NCBI RefSeq assembly: GCF_004102025.1
Contig: NZ_CP025228.1
Span: forward strand, 3,534,001 to 3,598,000
Source of the DNA: Actinomyces qiguomingii
GTDB lineage: Bacteria > Actinomycetota > Actinomycetes > Actinomycetales > Actinomycetaceae
Direction: 5' to 3'
Length of the DNA: 64,000 bases
In this document: positions 1 to 9,611 of the stretch, in pieces
How positions within the stretch are numbered: position 1 is the stretch's first letter
How the letters are laid out: every line of letters begins with the position of its first letter
The notes under the pieces: model-generated
The model's database searches: none
Told to the model about the DNA's origin: nothing
What the model saw: only the letters and a program-made list of their open reading frames with translations
Position numbers and translations under genes: made by a program

Positions 1-502
1 CGAAGGCGCCCAGCAGGCGGGAGGCCAGATCCGTGGCGCCGCCGTCGAACTCGTGATTGCCGGCGGCGGTGACGTCCAGGCCGATCGCGTTGAGGAAGTC
101 AATGGTGGGCTGGTCCTCCAGAACCGATGAGATGAAGGCGGAGGCACCCACATTGTCCCCGGCGGAGACCAGCAGTGTGTTGGGCTGTGCGGCACGTGCC
201 GCCGCGACCTCGCAGGCCAGGGTGACGGCGCCGGGGTCGGTTACCAGCTGCGTCCCCTCACTTAGGGTAGATACGCGCTCAATGTGGCCACCGAAGTCGC
301 TGAGAGCGAGCAGGTTAATGTTGACGGGGGCGTCGGCGACCTGAGCACCGAGCATGCCCTCAATGGGGGCGGCGACGACCACCGGGCCGCCGATGGAAGC
401 CCCGGCGACCGCGACCGGCGAGGCCGCTGCGGCGGGAGCGAAGGCTGCAAGTACGAGAGTCGTAAAGGAGACGGCTGCCCGAGTGAGGTGTCGCGATCTC
501 AT
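1..502 (-). CDS. Secreted 5'-nucleotidase/UshA-like metallophosphoesterase, partial (N-terminal part only)
   Basis: Reads leftward out of the window, so only the first 167 codons are present. The start at 502 follows an AGGA ribosome site and opens with a Sec signal peptide (basic MRSRHLTR, a hydrophobic stretch, then Ala-rich cleavage sequence). The mature part shows INLLALSDFGGHIE, LLVSAGDNVGAS and GNHEFDGG, the first metal-binding blocks of calcineurin-like phosphoesterases of the 5'-nucleotidase type. In that family the enzyme removes phosphate from extracellular nucleotides using two metal ions. The first metal motif is usually D-x-H; here it reads DFGGH, as in several actinobacterial members. 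Substrate cannot be told without the C-terminal domain. Confidence 0.85.
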   Translation of the reverse strand, partial: MRSRHLTRAAVSFTTLVLAAFAPAAAASPVAVAGASIGGPVVVAAPIEGMLGAQVADAPVNINLLALSDFGGHIERVSTLSEGTQLVTDPGAVTLACEVAAARAAQPNTLLVSAGDNVGASAFISSVLEDQPTIDFLNAIGLDVTAAGNHEFDGGATDLASRLLGAF

Positions 503-690
503 AGTGGTCCTCGTCGTGATCGTCAATAGGCCGAACGATTGACATCACCATAGGTGTCAGGACACCTGGGGTCCATGACACTGACCAATTAGCAACGATG
601 ACAATTTGGCGATGCTGAACACCCCTTGCCCTATCGCTGCGCCGGCGGGCCGCGCCACAGACCATCTCACCCGAAATACCGGGCAACAAC

Positions 691-732
691 AACGGTGTCC
701 GACCCCTTCTCAGGAAGATGCCGGACACCGTT
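691..732 (-). terminator. Probable terminator hairpin downstream of gdhA
   Basis: An 11-bp perfect stem (AACGGTGTCCG at 691-701 with its complement at 722-732) and a 20-nt loop lie about 80 nt after the gdhA stop. There is no clear U-tract, which is common in high-GC actinobacteria. Confidence 0.55.
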
Positions 733-811
733 CACGAGTAAACCGCCCTAGAAATCGTAATCCCAGGGTGACCGCGACCGCCGATCGGGTCGGCCGATCG
801 GCCGACGGGCG

Positions 812-2161
<1,350 letters not shown>

Positions 2162-2287
2162 TCACCTGTCACCTGGCAGCGGCACACCCGACCTGGAGTC
2201 GGTGCCGTGTGGCTGCGATTACGGCGCAGGAGCACGTCTTTGAGCAGGCGGGCGTCCCGCGCTGGGCCAAAGCGTCGCACCCCACGG

Positions 2288-2303
2288 GTAACTGAGACGA
2301 AAC
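2288..2303 (+). promoter_or_regulatory. GlnR-like box upstream of gdhA
   Basis: GTAAC-TGAGAC-GAAAC matches the actinobacterial GlnR a/b half-site pattern gTnAC-n6-GaAAC exactly. It lies about 140 bp upstream of the gdhA start. Only one a-b pair is evident, so binding is inferred from pattern alone. Confidence 0.5.
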
Positions 2304-2422
2304 ATCTCATGCTTCGGTCGGCGCCACCGCGGCCGCGCCGTGGTGACCGTTTGCCAGGCGCACCTGTCGCGGCGCTACCGCGGCCGCGCGGCCACGCCGA
2401 GCCGCCTGTCCGTGCGCGACGG

Positions 2423-2514
2423 GCAATCTAAGCGTCAAAGCGCCACAACCGCCTGGGCCGGGCTTGTGTTGCTATCGGGTCCGTAGGCAACGAGCAATCT
2501 GAGCGTCAAAGCGC
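2423..2514. repeat. Direct repeat spanning the cupin gene tail
   Basis: A 21-bp sequence beginning GCAATCT and ending AGCGTCAAAGCGC occurs at 2423-2443 and again at 2494-2514 with one mismatch. The second copy overlaps the stop codon of the cupin gene, so the first looks like a short duplication of the gene end. Apart from this and the GlnR-like box I see nothing in the gap 2150-2505. Confidence 0.6.
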
Positions 2515-2943
2515 TGCGTAGGCGGCGTCTTCGACGGGCTCGAGCCACTCGTTGGAGGTGTTCTCCCCAGGGACTGCAAGCGCGATGTGGGAGAACCAGG
2601 AGTCCGCCTTGGCACCGTGCCAGTGCTTGGCGCCAGCGCGGATGAACACCACCGACCCGGGTTCTAGGGAGACCGGGTCATGTCCCTCCTCCTGGAACCA
2701 TCCGGAGCCGGCGGTGCAGATCAGCACCTGACCGCCGCCGGAGGTGGCGTGATGGATGTGCCAGTTGTTGCGGCAACCGGGTGAGAAGGTGACATTGTGG
2801 ATGCCGACGGCACACTCGGGGTCGTCGACGAGCTCCTTCAGATAGCTGTCGCCGATGAAATACTGGGCTAAGGTGGAGTTCGGCTCGCCCTTGCCGAAGA
2901 CGTTCTCGGCGGCGAATACGGATTCGTCGGTGGTGGCGGTCAT
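2506..2943 (-). CDS. Small cupin-domain protein
   Basis: 145 residues with one cupin barrel. Motif 1 is seen as NWHIHHATSGGGQVLICTAG with the metal-ligand histidines. Motif 2 is PGSVVFIRAGAKHWHGA. The start at 2943 is preceded by AGGAG, and longer in-frame extensions run into the iterated intergenic repeat, so they are unlikely. Stand-alone cupins of this size bind a divalent metal and include isomerases, dioxygenases and quercetinase-like enzymes, often listed beside carboxymuconolactone decarboxylase-type proteins. Nothing nearby fixes a substrate. Function is therefore unassigned beyond metal-binding cupin. Confidence 0.85.
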   Translation of the reverse strand: MTATTDESVFAAENVFGKGEPNSTLAQYFIGDSYLKELVDDPECAVGIHNVTFSPGCRNNWHIHHATSGGGQVLICTAGSGWFQEEGHDPVSLEPGSVVFIRAGAKHWHGAKADSWFSHIALAVPGENTSNEWLEPVEDAAYAAL

Positions 2944-3053
2944 GATGGCTCCTCTCCTGCGGCCACTGTGGTCGCACGGCATCACACTACGAGCGTCGCC
3001 CAGCTCCAGCCAGGCACCGGGCGGCCCCCCAAGCACCGCCCCCAATCCCATCG

Positions 3054-3130
3054 AGTTCGGTCGAAATAACCACCAAGTTCGGCCGAAACAACCACCGAGT
3101 TCGGTCGATATGACCATCGAGTTCGGTCGG
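3054..3130 (+). repeat. 22-bp iterated intergenic repeat, locus 1 (3.5 units)
   Basis: Three 22-bp units and a partial fourth, each starting AGTTCGG(T/C)CGA and continuing with AT-richer spacing ending ACCA(C/T)C(A/G). The same unit is iterated at 4635-4722, 26757-26811, 36545-36579 and 63507-63561. This locus is upstream of the cupin gene. Confidence 0.9.
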
Positions 3131-3562
3131 CGGGGCCGGCGGGTGGGGGAAGTGTCCGGATTCGGCACAAACGAGGATCCCTCGCCCGACGTCGTCTACC
3201 AGGTCCGTATGGTTCCAAGGAATCTGAGGGCACCTGCCGGCAGAGGCGGTGTTTTTGTACCGAATCTGGACACTTTGGCTCTCGGCTGCTGGCCTACCGC
3301 CCTGGTGTGGCGAGCATGCCAGTTGGACCATCTGGCTGCCGTTGGACTGCCTGAAACGCACTCTCAGACGGTCCAACCGCAGTAACACGGTCCATGTACA
3401 AGGCCAGCAGCAGGCCGGGCCCACACCCACCCACTACACCCTCAATCCGGAAGAGCCGCATTACCCTCTATTGGTACTGTCCCCCAGCTCACCCCCTCCG
3501 ACCAGTCGGCCAACTGCCGCATTCGGCGCCTCCCAAAGACCGCAATAGCACTGAGCGGTGCA
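3131..3562. other. Non-coding gap with one imperfect hairpin
   Basis: No convincing gene. The only structure seen is TTGGACCATCT (3323-3333) paired with AGACGGTCCAA (3366-3376), one mismatch. Short open frames here lack ribosome sites and recognisable sequence. Confidence 0.4.
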
Positions 3563-3988
3563 CTATCCGGCCGCGACTACCTCGACGGCGACTCCCACCG
3601 CCTCATATGTGTCCCTTGTGCGTGCGTCCCTGGTGGCGAGCAATGCGCCATTCTCCAGTGCCGCAAGGGCGACCAGACCGTCGTAGACGGCACCGCCTGC
3701 GATTCCAAGGCTGGCCAATCGCCGGTGCGCCGTGATCGCCGAATTCGCAGAAAGGGCGAGCACCTCCGGGAAACGGTCGTCAATAAGCGCGACCGCGTCT
3801 TCGGCGGACACGCGCGCGTCTGCGGGCAACCGCGTCAGCACCGCATAAGTCTCCGCCAGGGCGTGTCCACTGAGGCTCAGCCGCCTCCCCCTCGCCCAGT
3901 CACGCACCGGGCGGTGCGCCTCATGGGAGGCTACCAGCAGAGGAATGGCAACACTCGTATCGACGGCTATGCGCGTAGTTCCGTTCAC
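3563..3988 (-). CDS. VapC-type PIN-domain toxin (module 1)
   Basis: 141 residues, full length for a VapC ribonuclease. The four acidic positions of the PIN fold are visible: Asp10 in VDTSVA, Glu46 in HALAETYAVL, Asp103 in VYDGLVALAA and Asp121 in ATRDARTRDTY. VapC toxins cleave specific RNAs (often tRNA) and are neutralised by a partner encoded just upstream. Here the AbrB-like antitoxin gene overlaps it by 4 nt (ATGA), as expected for a coupled toxin-antitoxin operon. Confidence 0.9.
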   Translation of the reverse strand: MNGTTRIAVDTSVAIPLLVASHEAHRPVRDWARGRRLSLSGHALAETYAVLTRLPADARVSAEDAVALIDDRFPEVLALSANSAITAHRRLASLGIAGGAVYDGLVALAALENGALLATRDARTRDTYEAVGVAVEVVAAG

Positions 3989-4224
3989 CTTCTGCCACCA
4001 TCGATCAGTGCAAACATCACGTCATCGGTTACTGGGGTCTGCGAAGTGGCGACCAGGTTCCCGTCCTCATCGCGCACCACCCGTGCGGCACGCCCCCCCG
4101 GAATCACTTGCACGCCGGCACCATAGGGAGACACATCGACCTTCGTACCCGGCAGCAATCCAAGCGACTCCCGCAGTCGCTTCGGCAGGAGGATGCGGCC
4201 GCCCGAATCAATCGTCACCTCCAT
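3985..4224 (-). CDS. AbrB/MazE-fold antitoxin (VapB-like, module 1)
   Basis: 79 residues. The N-terminal MEVTIDSGGRILLPKRLRE and LGLLPGTKVDVSPY match the swapped-hairpin AbrB fold that binds the operon promoter. The C-terminal half (from about residue 48) is the likely toxin-wrapping tail. It lacks a Shine-Dalgarno sequence: TAACCT (4231-4236 on the complement) lies exactly six nt before the ATG, so a leaderless transcript is likely. Autoregulation with the toxin is expected from the family. Confidence 0.88.
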   Translation of the reverse strand: MEVTIDSGGRILLPKRLRESLGLLPGTKVDVSPYGAGVQVIPGGRAARVVRDEDGNLVATSQTPVTDDVMFALIDGGRR

Positions 4225-4259
4225 GGGAGGAGGTTACCATCGCAATCCCACTTCGTTCA
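4225..4259 (-). promoter_or_regulatory. Promoter of toxin-antitoxin module 1 (leaderless)
   Basis: Complement strand: TGAACG (4254-4259), 17 bp, TAACCT (4231-4236), then six nt and the antitoxin ATG. The -10 match TANNNT is good; the -35 is weak. Confidence 0.45.
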
Positions 4260-4415
4260 GTGGCGTTCGCAAAGACGCGGCAGGACTGGCATGGTCGACG
4301 CCGTCCCCTCCACGCCGTTGCCACGCCCGACCTTTACCTGCAACCGGAGGCGCCGGCCGTGCGTCCTGGAATATCTCCACGCCGCCCGACTTGCTCCGGC
4401 ATGTGTGCGCCCTCG

Positions 4416-4616
4416 AGAGCATGCCGGCTGACCGGCCCGCCGTCGTCGCCGTCGACGGGCGCTCCGGCAGCGAGAAGAACCTTGCACGCCGGCCAGCCTC
4501 GCTGGAGCCAAGCACGCAGATGCCGCATATCTATGACCCGGATTGGAACGGGCCGCTTTACTAGTGGGACCACGCGCTTGTGGCACGGCTGCGGGCCGAC
4601 GACATGGTGGAGTTCA
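4416..4616 (+). pseudogene. Decayed P-loop (uridine kinase-like) gene fragment
   Basis: One frame reads RPAVVAVDGRSGSEKNLARR, then STQMPHIYDPDWNGPLY, a TAG stop at 4562, then WDHALVARLRADDM. This resembles the start of actinobacterial uridine-kinase-like ATPases (VVAVDGRSGSGKT..., HMDD..W). The Walker A lysine is preceded by Glu instead of Gly, the following Thr/Ser is Asn, and the frame is stopped, so it cannot be a working kinase. It ends in the iterated repeat. Recognition is by eye and the fragment is short; no ribosome site was seen. The rest of the gap 4237-4634 shows nothing else. Confidence 0.4.
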
Positions 4617-4634
4617 TCCCGCCGGCCCCACCAA

Positions 4635-4722
4635 CCGAACTCGACGGTCATATCGACCGAACTCGACGGTCATATCGACCGAACTCGATGGTTATTTCAA
4701 CCGAACTCGACGGTTGTATCGC
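4635..4722 (-). repeat. 22-bp iterated intergenic repeat, locus 2 (4 units)
   Basis: Four consecutive 22-bp units, each starting CCGAACTCGA(C/T)GGT, the reverse orientation of the units at 3054. It lies just after the GntP permease gene end. Confidence 0.9.
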
Positions 4723-4769
4723 TGTCGGACCGCTCTCGAAGGGCCTGGAGCCGGCAGGTGCGCAAACTC

Positions 4770-6140
4770 TCAAACGACCAGCCAGATGGCGCCGGTGATC
4801 AGGAACCCGGTGAGTCCACCAATGGTTGACAGCAGCGTCCATTTCTTCAGCCCATCCTTGACGGACAGGCCCATGTACTTGGTGACAATCCAGAATCCAG
4901 AGTCGTTGATATGGGAGAAGCCCAGGGCGCCGAAGCTGATCGCCATCTGAATCAGGACGACCTGGAGGGGCGAGTATCCACCGCTGGCAACCGCATCCGA
5001 CAACAGTCCGGCCGCTGTCAAGATCGCTACCGTCGCCGACCCCTGCGAGGCCCGCAGCGCCGCCGAGATGACGAAAGCGGTCAGCAAAATCGGCATATGC
5101 GCCGCCACCAGGGCCTGCGCGAGCGCATCGCCGATACCGCTAGCCACCAGGACCCCGGCGAACACTCCCCCGGCGCCGGTGACGAACACAATGGTGGCCA
5201 CATCGGGCAGTGCGGAGTCCAGGACCTTACCGCGCTGCTCCAAGGACCAGCCCTGCTGACGACCAACGATGAAGTAGGCGAGCATGACGGCGGTCAGCAG
5301 CGCCGTCATCGACGAACCGATGAAGCCGAGCACCGCATGCGCGGGGGAGTCCTCATCCACCAGCATCTGCCCGACCGTACCCACCATGATCTGCGCAATC
5401 GGCTCAACAATCAGGAAGATGACCGTTCCGGGGCCGGTGGCGTGGGCACGGGGAACCGCGCCGCCGGGCGTGTAGGTGGACTCGGCACTCTCCGAGGCAC
5501 TGCCGAGCGGGGTCTGCCCGATCGGCACCGCCTCCAGGCCCAGCCGTTTAGACGCGAAGTAGACCACCACGGCCACAAGTGCGCACGCGGGTAGGGCCAG
5601 CAGCATCAGCAGTCCGACGTCGACCCCCAGGGTGGCCGCAGAGGCGACCGGGCCCGGGTGGGGCGGGAGTACCACGTGCAGGGCCATCATCGTAGCCGCC
5701 ACCGGCAGACCGATCTTGAGCGGGTTGATCTTCGCGATGTAGGCGAAGCCGAACACGATCGGCGCCAGGATGATGAAACCGACGTCGAAGAAGATCGGGA
5801 TGCCGAGGATGAAGGCGGCAGCGACCACGGCCGCGACCACGCGCTCGCGTCCCAGCATGCGCGTGAAGCGGTCGGCCAGCACCTCCGCGCCCCCGGCGGC
5901 TTCAATGACCCGGCCCAGCATGGCTCCCAGACCGACGACCATGGCCACCGATCCCAGGGTCCGGCCCATGCCGTCGATCATGGTCTGGACCACGTCGCCG
6001 ATTGGAATGCGCGCGGCCAACGCGAGCACCAGGGACACCAGGAGCATGGCCACGAAGGCGCTCATTTTGGCCCGGATGACCAGCAGCAGCAGAACAGCAA
6101 TCGCCGCTACGGCAAGTAGCAGCAGGGCAGTGGTGGACAT
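4770..6140 (-). CDS. GntP-family gluconate/sugar-acid:H+ symporter
   Basis: 456 residues with about 12-14 hydrophobic segments spread over the whole length, typical for GntP/DsdX permeases. Family-like blocks include GMGRTLGSVAMVVGLGAMLGR, GIPIFFDVGFIILAPI and VVLPPHPGPVAAA-like (seen as VVLPPHPGPVASAATLG). These carriers import gluconate or related sugar acids with protons across the inner membrane. The gene starts 9 nt after the LtnD-like dehydrogenase stop, and the next two upstream genes encode four-carbon sugar-acid enzymes, so the substrate is probably L-threonate, D-threonate or D-erythronate rather than gluconate (inference). Confidence 0.9.
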   Translation of the reverse strand: MSTTALLLLAVAAIAVLLLLVIRAKMSAFVAMLLVSLVLALAARIPIGDVVQTMIDGMGRTLGSVAMVVGLGAMLGRVIEAAGGAEVLADRFTRMLGRERVVAAVVAAAFILGIPIFFDVGFIILAPIVFGFAYIAKINPLKIGLPVAATMMALHVVLPPHPGPVASAATLGVDVGLLMLLALPACALVAVVVYFASKRLGLEAVPIGQTPLGSASESAESTYTPGGAVPRAHATGPGTVIFLIVEPIAQIMVGTVGQMLVDEDSPAHAVLGFIGSSMTALLTAVMLAYFIVGRQQGWSLEQRGKVLDSALPDVATIVFVTGAGGVFAGVLVASGIGDALAQALVAAHMPILLTAFVISAALRASQGSATVAILTAAGLLSDAVASGGYSPLQVVLIQMAISFGALGFSHINDSGFWIVTKYMGLSVKDGLKKWTLLSTIGGLTGFLITGAIWLVV

Positions 6141-6149
6141 GATGAGGCC

Positions 6150-7037
6150 TCAATCCCGCTCGGGCGCGATCACGGTGATAACTGCGGAGTCATCCTGCGC
6201 CCCCAGGCCCCGCCGCGCCCCCTGCAGGTACAGCTGCTCGGCGGCGGCCGCCACCGGCGTGGACAGGCCAACCGACTTGGCGGCGGCGGTGACAATGCCC
6301 ATGTCCTTGACGAAGATGTCGAGCCGCGAGCGCACTTCCGGTCCCTGCTCGTCGTAGGCCTGGAGCATGCGCGGCCCACGGTCCCCGAGCATGAAGGACT
6401 CCGCCGCACCGGCCATAAGCGCCTTCAGGGCGGCCTCCACGTCCAGGCCGAGGCCCCGGGCCAGCGCGAGCGCCTCGCCGGCGGCGGCGATGTGCACGCC
6501 GCACAGCAGTTGGTTGACGGTCTTCATGGACTGGCCGTAGCCGGGCTCATCGCCTACGCGCACCAGCGTGGAGGACATCGCCTCCAGCACGTCCTCGGTG
6601 GCGGCCCATGCCTGGTCGTTAGCGCCGACGACGACGAGCAGGTCGCCGGTGCCGGCGCGTGCGGGCCCGCCGGAGACGGGGGCGTCCACCAGCAGCAGGC
6701 CCATATCCGCCAGGCGGTCGGCGACGGCCTCCACGCCGGCTCCGCCCACCGTGGAGGTGAGCAGGACGGCGGCGCCGGGGCGCATGGCGGAGGCGATGCC
6801 GTCCGGGCCGAACAGCAGCTCCTCCAGCTGCGCCTGGTTGCGCACGGCCACCAGCACGACGTCGGCGTCGCCGGCGGCCTCGGCGGCCGAGGCTGCGGGC
6901 ACGACGCCGGACTGCTCGGCGAGGGCGAGTCGTTCGGTGGCGATGTCGAAGCCGCTGACGGTGAAGCTCTGGGACAGGTTCGTGGCCATGGGCAGGCCCA
7001 TGGCGCCCAGTCCCAGTACGGCAATGGTGGTGGTCAT
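6150..7037 (-). CDS. ltnD: LtnD-like L-threonate/D-erythronate 2-dehydrogenase
   Basis: 295 residues, a beta-hydroxyacid dehydrogenase. N-terminal Rossmann site IAVLGLGAMGLPMATNL binds NAD(P); DAPVSGGPARAGTGDLLVVVG is the substrate-binding signature; KTVNQLL carries the catalytic lysine. Start supported by AAGGAG. Proteins of this kind next to an OtnK-type kinase oxidise L-threonate or D-erythronate at C2 to a 2-keto acid, which the kinase then phosphorylates. Gene order and the permease fit that pathway. It could also be a tartronate semialdehyde or other 3-hydroxyacid reductase, but the kinase context argues against this. Confidence 0.85.
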   Translation of the reverse strand: MTTTIAVLGLGAMGLPMATNLSQSFTVSGFDIATERLALAEQSGVVPAASAAEAAGDADVVLVAVRNQAQLEELLFGPDGIASAMRPGAAVLLTSTVGGAGVEAVADRLADMGLLLVDAPVSGGPARAGTGDLLVVVGANDQAWAATEDVLEAMSSTLVRVGDEPGYGQSMKTVNQLLCGVHIAAAGEALALARGLGLDVEAALKALMAGAAESFMLGDRGPRMLQAYDEQGPEVRSRLDIFVKDMGIVTAAAKSVGLSTPVAAAAEQLYLQGARRGLGAQDDSAVITVIAPERD

Positions 7038-7149
7038 AATGAGATCTCCTTCGATCGGTTGTGGGGCATGCGCCCCGGGTGTTGGCGTGATGTAGTTGGC
7101 AGTGGTCAGGTGTGTGGCGCGCGGCCAGGCGGTCAGGCGCTAGAGGCGG

Positions 7150-8568
7150 TCAGGCGTTGAGGGTGCGTACGACGGCGGTGAGCGAGTCCTCGTCGCCGAC
7201 GTTGCCGGCGAACACGATGTAGGGGACGCCCGCGGCCGGGCCGTCCTGCGGCTCCCACAGGGAGACGATGCCGGGCAGCATGGGGCCGCGCACCAGCGCC
7301 CGGCGCACGCCCAGGCCGCGGGAGGCGACGTCGGAGGAGGTGATGCCGCCCTTGGCGATGACGAAGCGGGGGCAGCGGGCGGCGACGATGCGCTGGACGA
7401 TCTCGACGACGGCGGCGGACACGCGCCGGGCGAATTCCAAGGACTCCTCCGCGTCCCGCCCGGCCACGAAGGCGCCGCCGCGGCGGACCACCACGTTGCC
7501 CCGCCTCAGCGCGGCGGCGGCCTGCTCGGCGACCTGTTCGACGTGCGGGTCGCGCCGGTCCGGGTCGAGCACGGTGGGGACGTCGATGACGACTTCGGGC
7601 GTGTCGGTGGCCGCGCGCAGCGCGTCGACCTGCCGTCCGGTCAGGCCCACATGCGAGCCGACCACGATCAGCCCGCCGACGGCGTCGGAGGCGGGGGCGA
7701 AGTCGGCCGGCCGGGCCTGCTCGGGGGTCAGGGGCGCATGCGGCACCTGTCCGATGCGCGCCCGGACGAAGGGCGGGCCGACCCGGTAGACGAAGTTCGC
7801 GCCGTCGGCCTCCGCCCGCTGCAGGGCGCGAGCCAGCAGCAGTAGGTCGTTCTCCTCCACGCAGTCGACGGCGATCGGCGTGCGGTTGTGCACGGAGGTG
7901 AGCCGGTCGACGACGGCGTCCGCGTCGGTGCGTAGCATCTCCAGATCGATTACGACCACGTCCTGCGCCCGGGTGGCGCCGGCGGTCTTCTCCTCAACCC
8001 ATTCGGGCAGGGAGGAGGAGCGGTAGCCGAAGGTCTTGTCGGCGGCGAATTCTGTGTCCCCTACGGGCACGAAGCCCTTCTGGGGACTGCCGGCGTAGTG
8101 AGTGCCGTGTACGGTGATGCGCCCGGCGTCGGGGAAGGCCGGGGACAGAATGACGCCGTCCACAGCCGTGCCCGCGCGCTCGAGCAGGGCGGCGATGGTG
8201 TCGGGTTCGAGCGGGAAGTGGCCGCGCAGCGTGGAGTCGGAGCGGGACACGAAGGCGATCGGCCTGCCGACCGCCGTCGATGCGGCCAGGGCGTTGGCGA
8301 CCACCTCGGTGTTGACCCGGGCGGCCGCCTCGGGGTCGAGGCTGCGCGAGTTTGTCATCACGTATACGGCGCTGGCGCCGGTGGACAGTGCCCACTCCAG
8401 GTCCTCGACCTCCCACCCGGTGACCACGGGCAGATCCGCGATGGACTGGGTGCCGGTGGGGTCGTCGTCGAGGACGATCAGCACTCGACTTAGGGCGACG
8501 GCGATATCCGCCGGGTCCACGGCCGGGCCGAGCGGTATGCCGGCGGTGAGCTCATCCAGGGTCTTCAT
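7150..8568 (-). CDS. otnK: Four-carbon acid sugar kinase (OtnK/DUF1537 family)
   Basis: 472 residues, usual length for the family. The N-terminal domain holds VLIVLDDDPTGTQSIADLPVVTGW, the DDDPTG family signature, and YVMTNSRSL; RSDSTLRGHFPLE binds substrate. The C-terminal nucleotide-binding domain has VVRRGGAFVAGRD and FVIAKGGITSSDVASRGL. Family members phosphorylate the 2-keto product of threonate or erythronate dehydrogenation. Start follows AAGGAG. It lies 112 nt upstream of the dehydrogenase, same strand. The pathway's aldolase (OtnC) and isomerase (OtnI) are not in this window, so they must be elsewhere or replaced. Confidence 0.9.
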   Translation of the reverse strand: MKTLDELTAGIPLGPAVDPADIAVALSRVLIVLDDDPTGTQSIADLPVVTGWEVEDLEWALSTGASAVYVMTNSRSLDPEAAARVNTEVVANALAASTAVGRPIAFVSRSDSTLRGHFPLEPDTIAALLERAGTAVDGVILSPAFPDAGRITVHGTHYAGSPQKGFVPVGDTEFAADKTFGYRSSSLPEWVEEKTAGATRAQDVVVIDLEMLRTDADAVVDRLTSVHNRTPIAVDCVEENDLLLLARALQRAEADGANFVYRVGPPFVRARIGQVPHAPLTPEQARPADFAPASDAVGGLIVVGSHVGLTGRQVDALRAATDTPEVVIDVPTVLDPDRRDPHVEQVAEQAAAALRRGNVVVRRGGAFVAGRDAEESLEFARRVSAAVVEIVQRIVAARCPRFVIAKGGITSSDVASRGLGVRRALVRGPMLPGIVSLWEPQDGPAAGVPYIVFAGNVGDEDSLTAVVRTLNA

Positions 8569-8653
8569 GAGTGCACTCCTTTGTCACAGATTGGGTATGC
8601 GGTTGTGGGGCGGGCCGATCGGGTGCCTGCCGGGCACCGGTCCGGCGAAGCGC

Positions 8654-9346
8654 TCAGGTGGTGTATTGCAGGAGGTCGTTGGTGGTCTGATCCATGTGTG
8701 CGCGCATGGCCGCTTTGGCGGCGTCCGGGGAGCCGAGACGCAGCGCCAGGAGGATGCGCTCATGCTGGGCGATGGCGTGTACGCGCACCTCGTGGTGAGC
8801 GGAGGTGACCCGCCGCGCGGCCATGAGCTCTGCGCGCAGTGGCGCGTAGGTGGCGTGGATGAAGAGGTTTCCGGTGGCCTCAATGATGTGGTCGTGGAAG
8901 GCGAGGTCCGCGGCGGTCGCGGCCTCGACGTCGTCGGCGGCGTCCGCCTCCTTTAGCGCGGCGACGGTGGCCTCCATCGCGGTCAGGCGCTCGGGGGTGA
9001 TGCGGGCGGCGGCAATACCGGTACTGCCGACCTCGATCATGCGGCGCACTTCCAGCAGGGCCAGGCCGATTTCGCGCTCCGAGCCCTCCCGGCGGGCCAG
9101 GGCCACCAGGCTGGCCAGGTCCTGCCATTCGGCGGGATCGTTGACGTAGGTGCCCGAGCCCTGCCGGGCGGACAGGACTCCTCTGGTGATCAGGACCCGG
9201 GTGGCCTCGCGGGCGGTGAGCCGGGAGACGGACAGGGCGGCGGCCAGCGCCTCCTCCCCCGGCAGTGCGGAGCCGACGGCGTAGGTGCCGTCCACGACGC
9301 GGCGCAGCACCTCGGCGACTGCGGCGTCAATGCGAGACGGGGCCAT
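8654..9346 (-). CDS. GntR/FadR-type regulator with FCD domain
   Basis: 230 residues. Residues about 5-70 form the GntR winged helix (VGSALPGEEALAAALSVSRLTAREATRVLITRGVLSARQGSGTYV). Residues about 90-220 form the all-helical FCD ligand domain with the metal-ligand pattern Asp/His in AFHDHIIEATGN, then VHAIAQHERILLAL and AHMDQTT. First gene of a same-strand series with kinase, dehydrogenase and permease, so it is the likely pathway regulator and probably responds to the four-carbon acid or a phosphorylated product. No clear TGGTnnnACCA-type operator was spotted. Confidence 0.88.
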   Translation of the reverse strand: MAPSRIDAAVAEVLRRVVDGTYAVGSALPGEEALAAALSVSRLTAREATRVLITRGVLSARQGSGTYVNDPAEWQDLASLVALARREGSEREIGLALLEVRRMIEVGSTGIAAARITPERLTAMEATVAALKEADAADDVEAATAADLAFHDHIIEATGNLFIHATYAPLRAELMAARRVTSAHHEVRVHAIAQHERILLALRLGSPDAAKAAMRAHMDQTTNDLLQYTT

Positions 9347-9576
9347 ACCAGCTCAACTCCTCTGAGGACTTGGGTGTGAGAATACGCCTCCGACACTGAA
9401 CACACAAGGGCGGTGGCGATTCAAGTCGCCCTGAATCGGCAGGCCAACACCAATAGATGACGGGAGGGCGAACCGCACGCAAACCATATTCCTCCGAGGA
9501 CTGGCTGGCGTTCACTCGCCCGGACGCAGCCCGAGTTCTCCGCTCGGCGCCTCCATCCTTCTTGGCCGCCGAATGT

Positions 9577-9605
9577 CTGACACAGGTAGTACATCGGCGT
9601 ACCAT
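9577..9605 (+). promoter_or_regulatory. Promoter of toxin-antitoxin module 2 (leaderless)
   Basis: CTGACA (9577-9582), 17 bp, TACCAT (9600-9605), then exactly six nt before the antitoxin ATG at 9612. The spacer contains GGTAGTACATCGGCGTACC, an imperfect inverted repeat suited to autorepression. Confidence 0.6.
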
Positions 9606-9611
9606 GAGCCC

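Noticed and set aside
3249..3548. Short plus-strand frames in the gap after the cupin gene
   Set aside because: No ribosome site, no family, and low coding bias.
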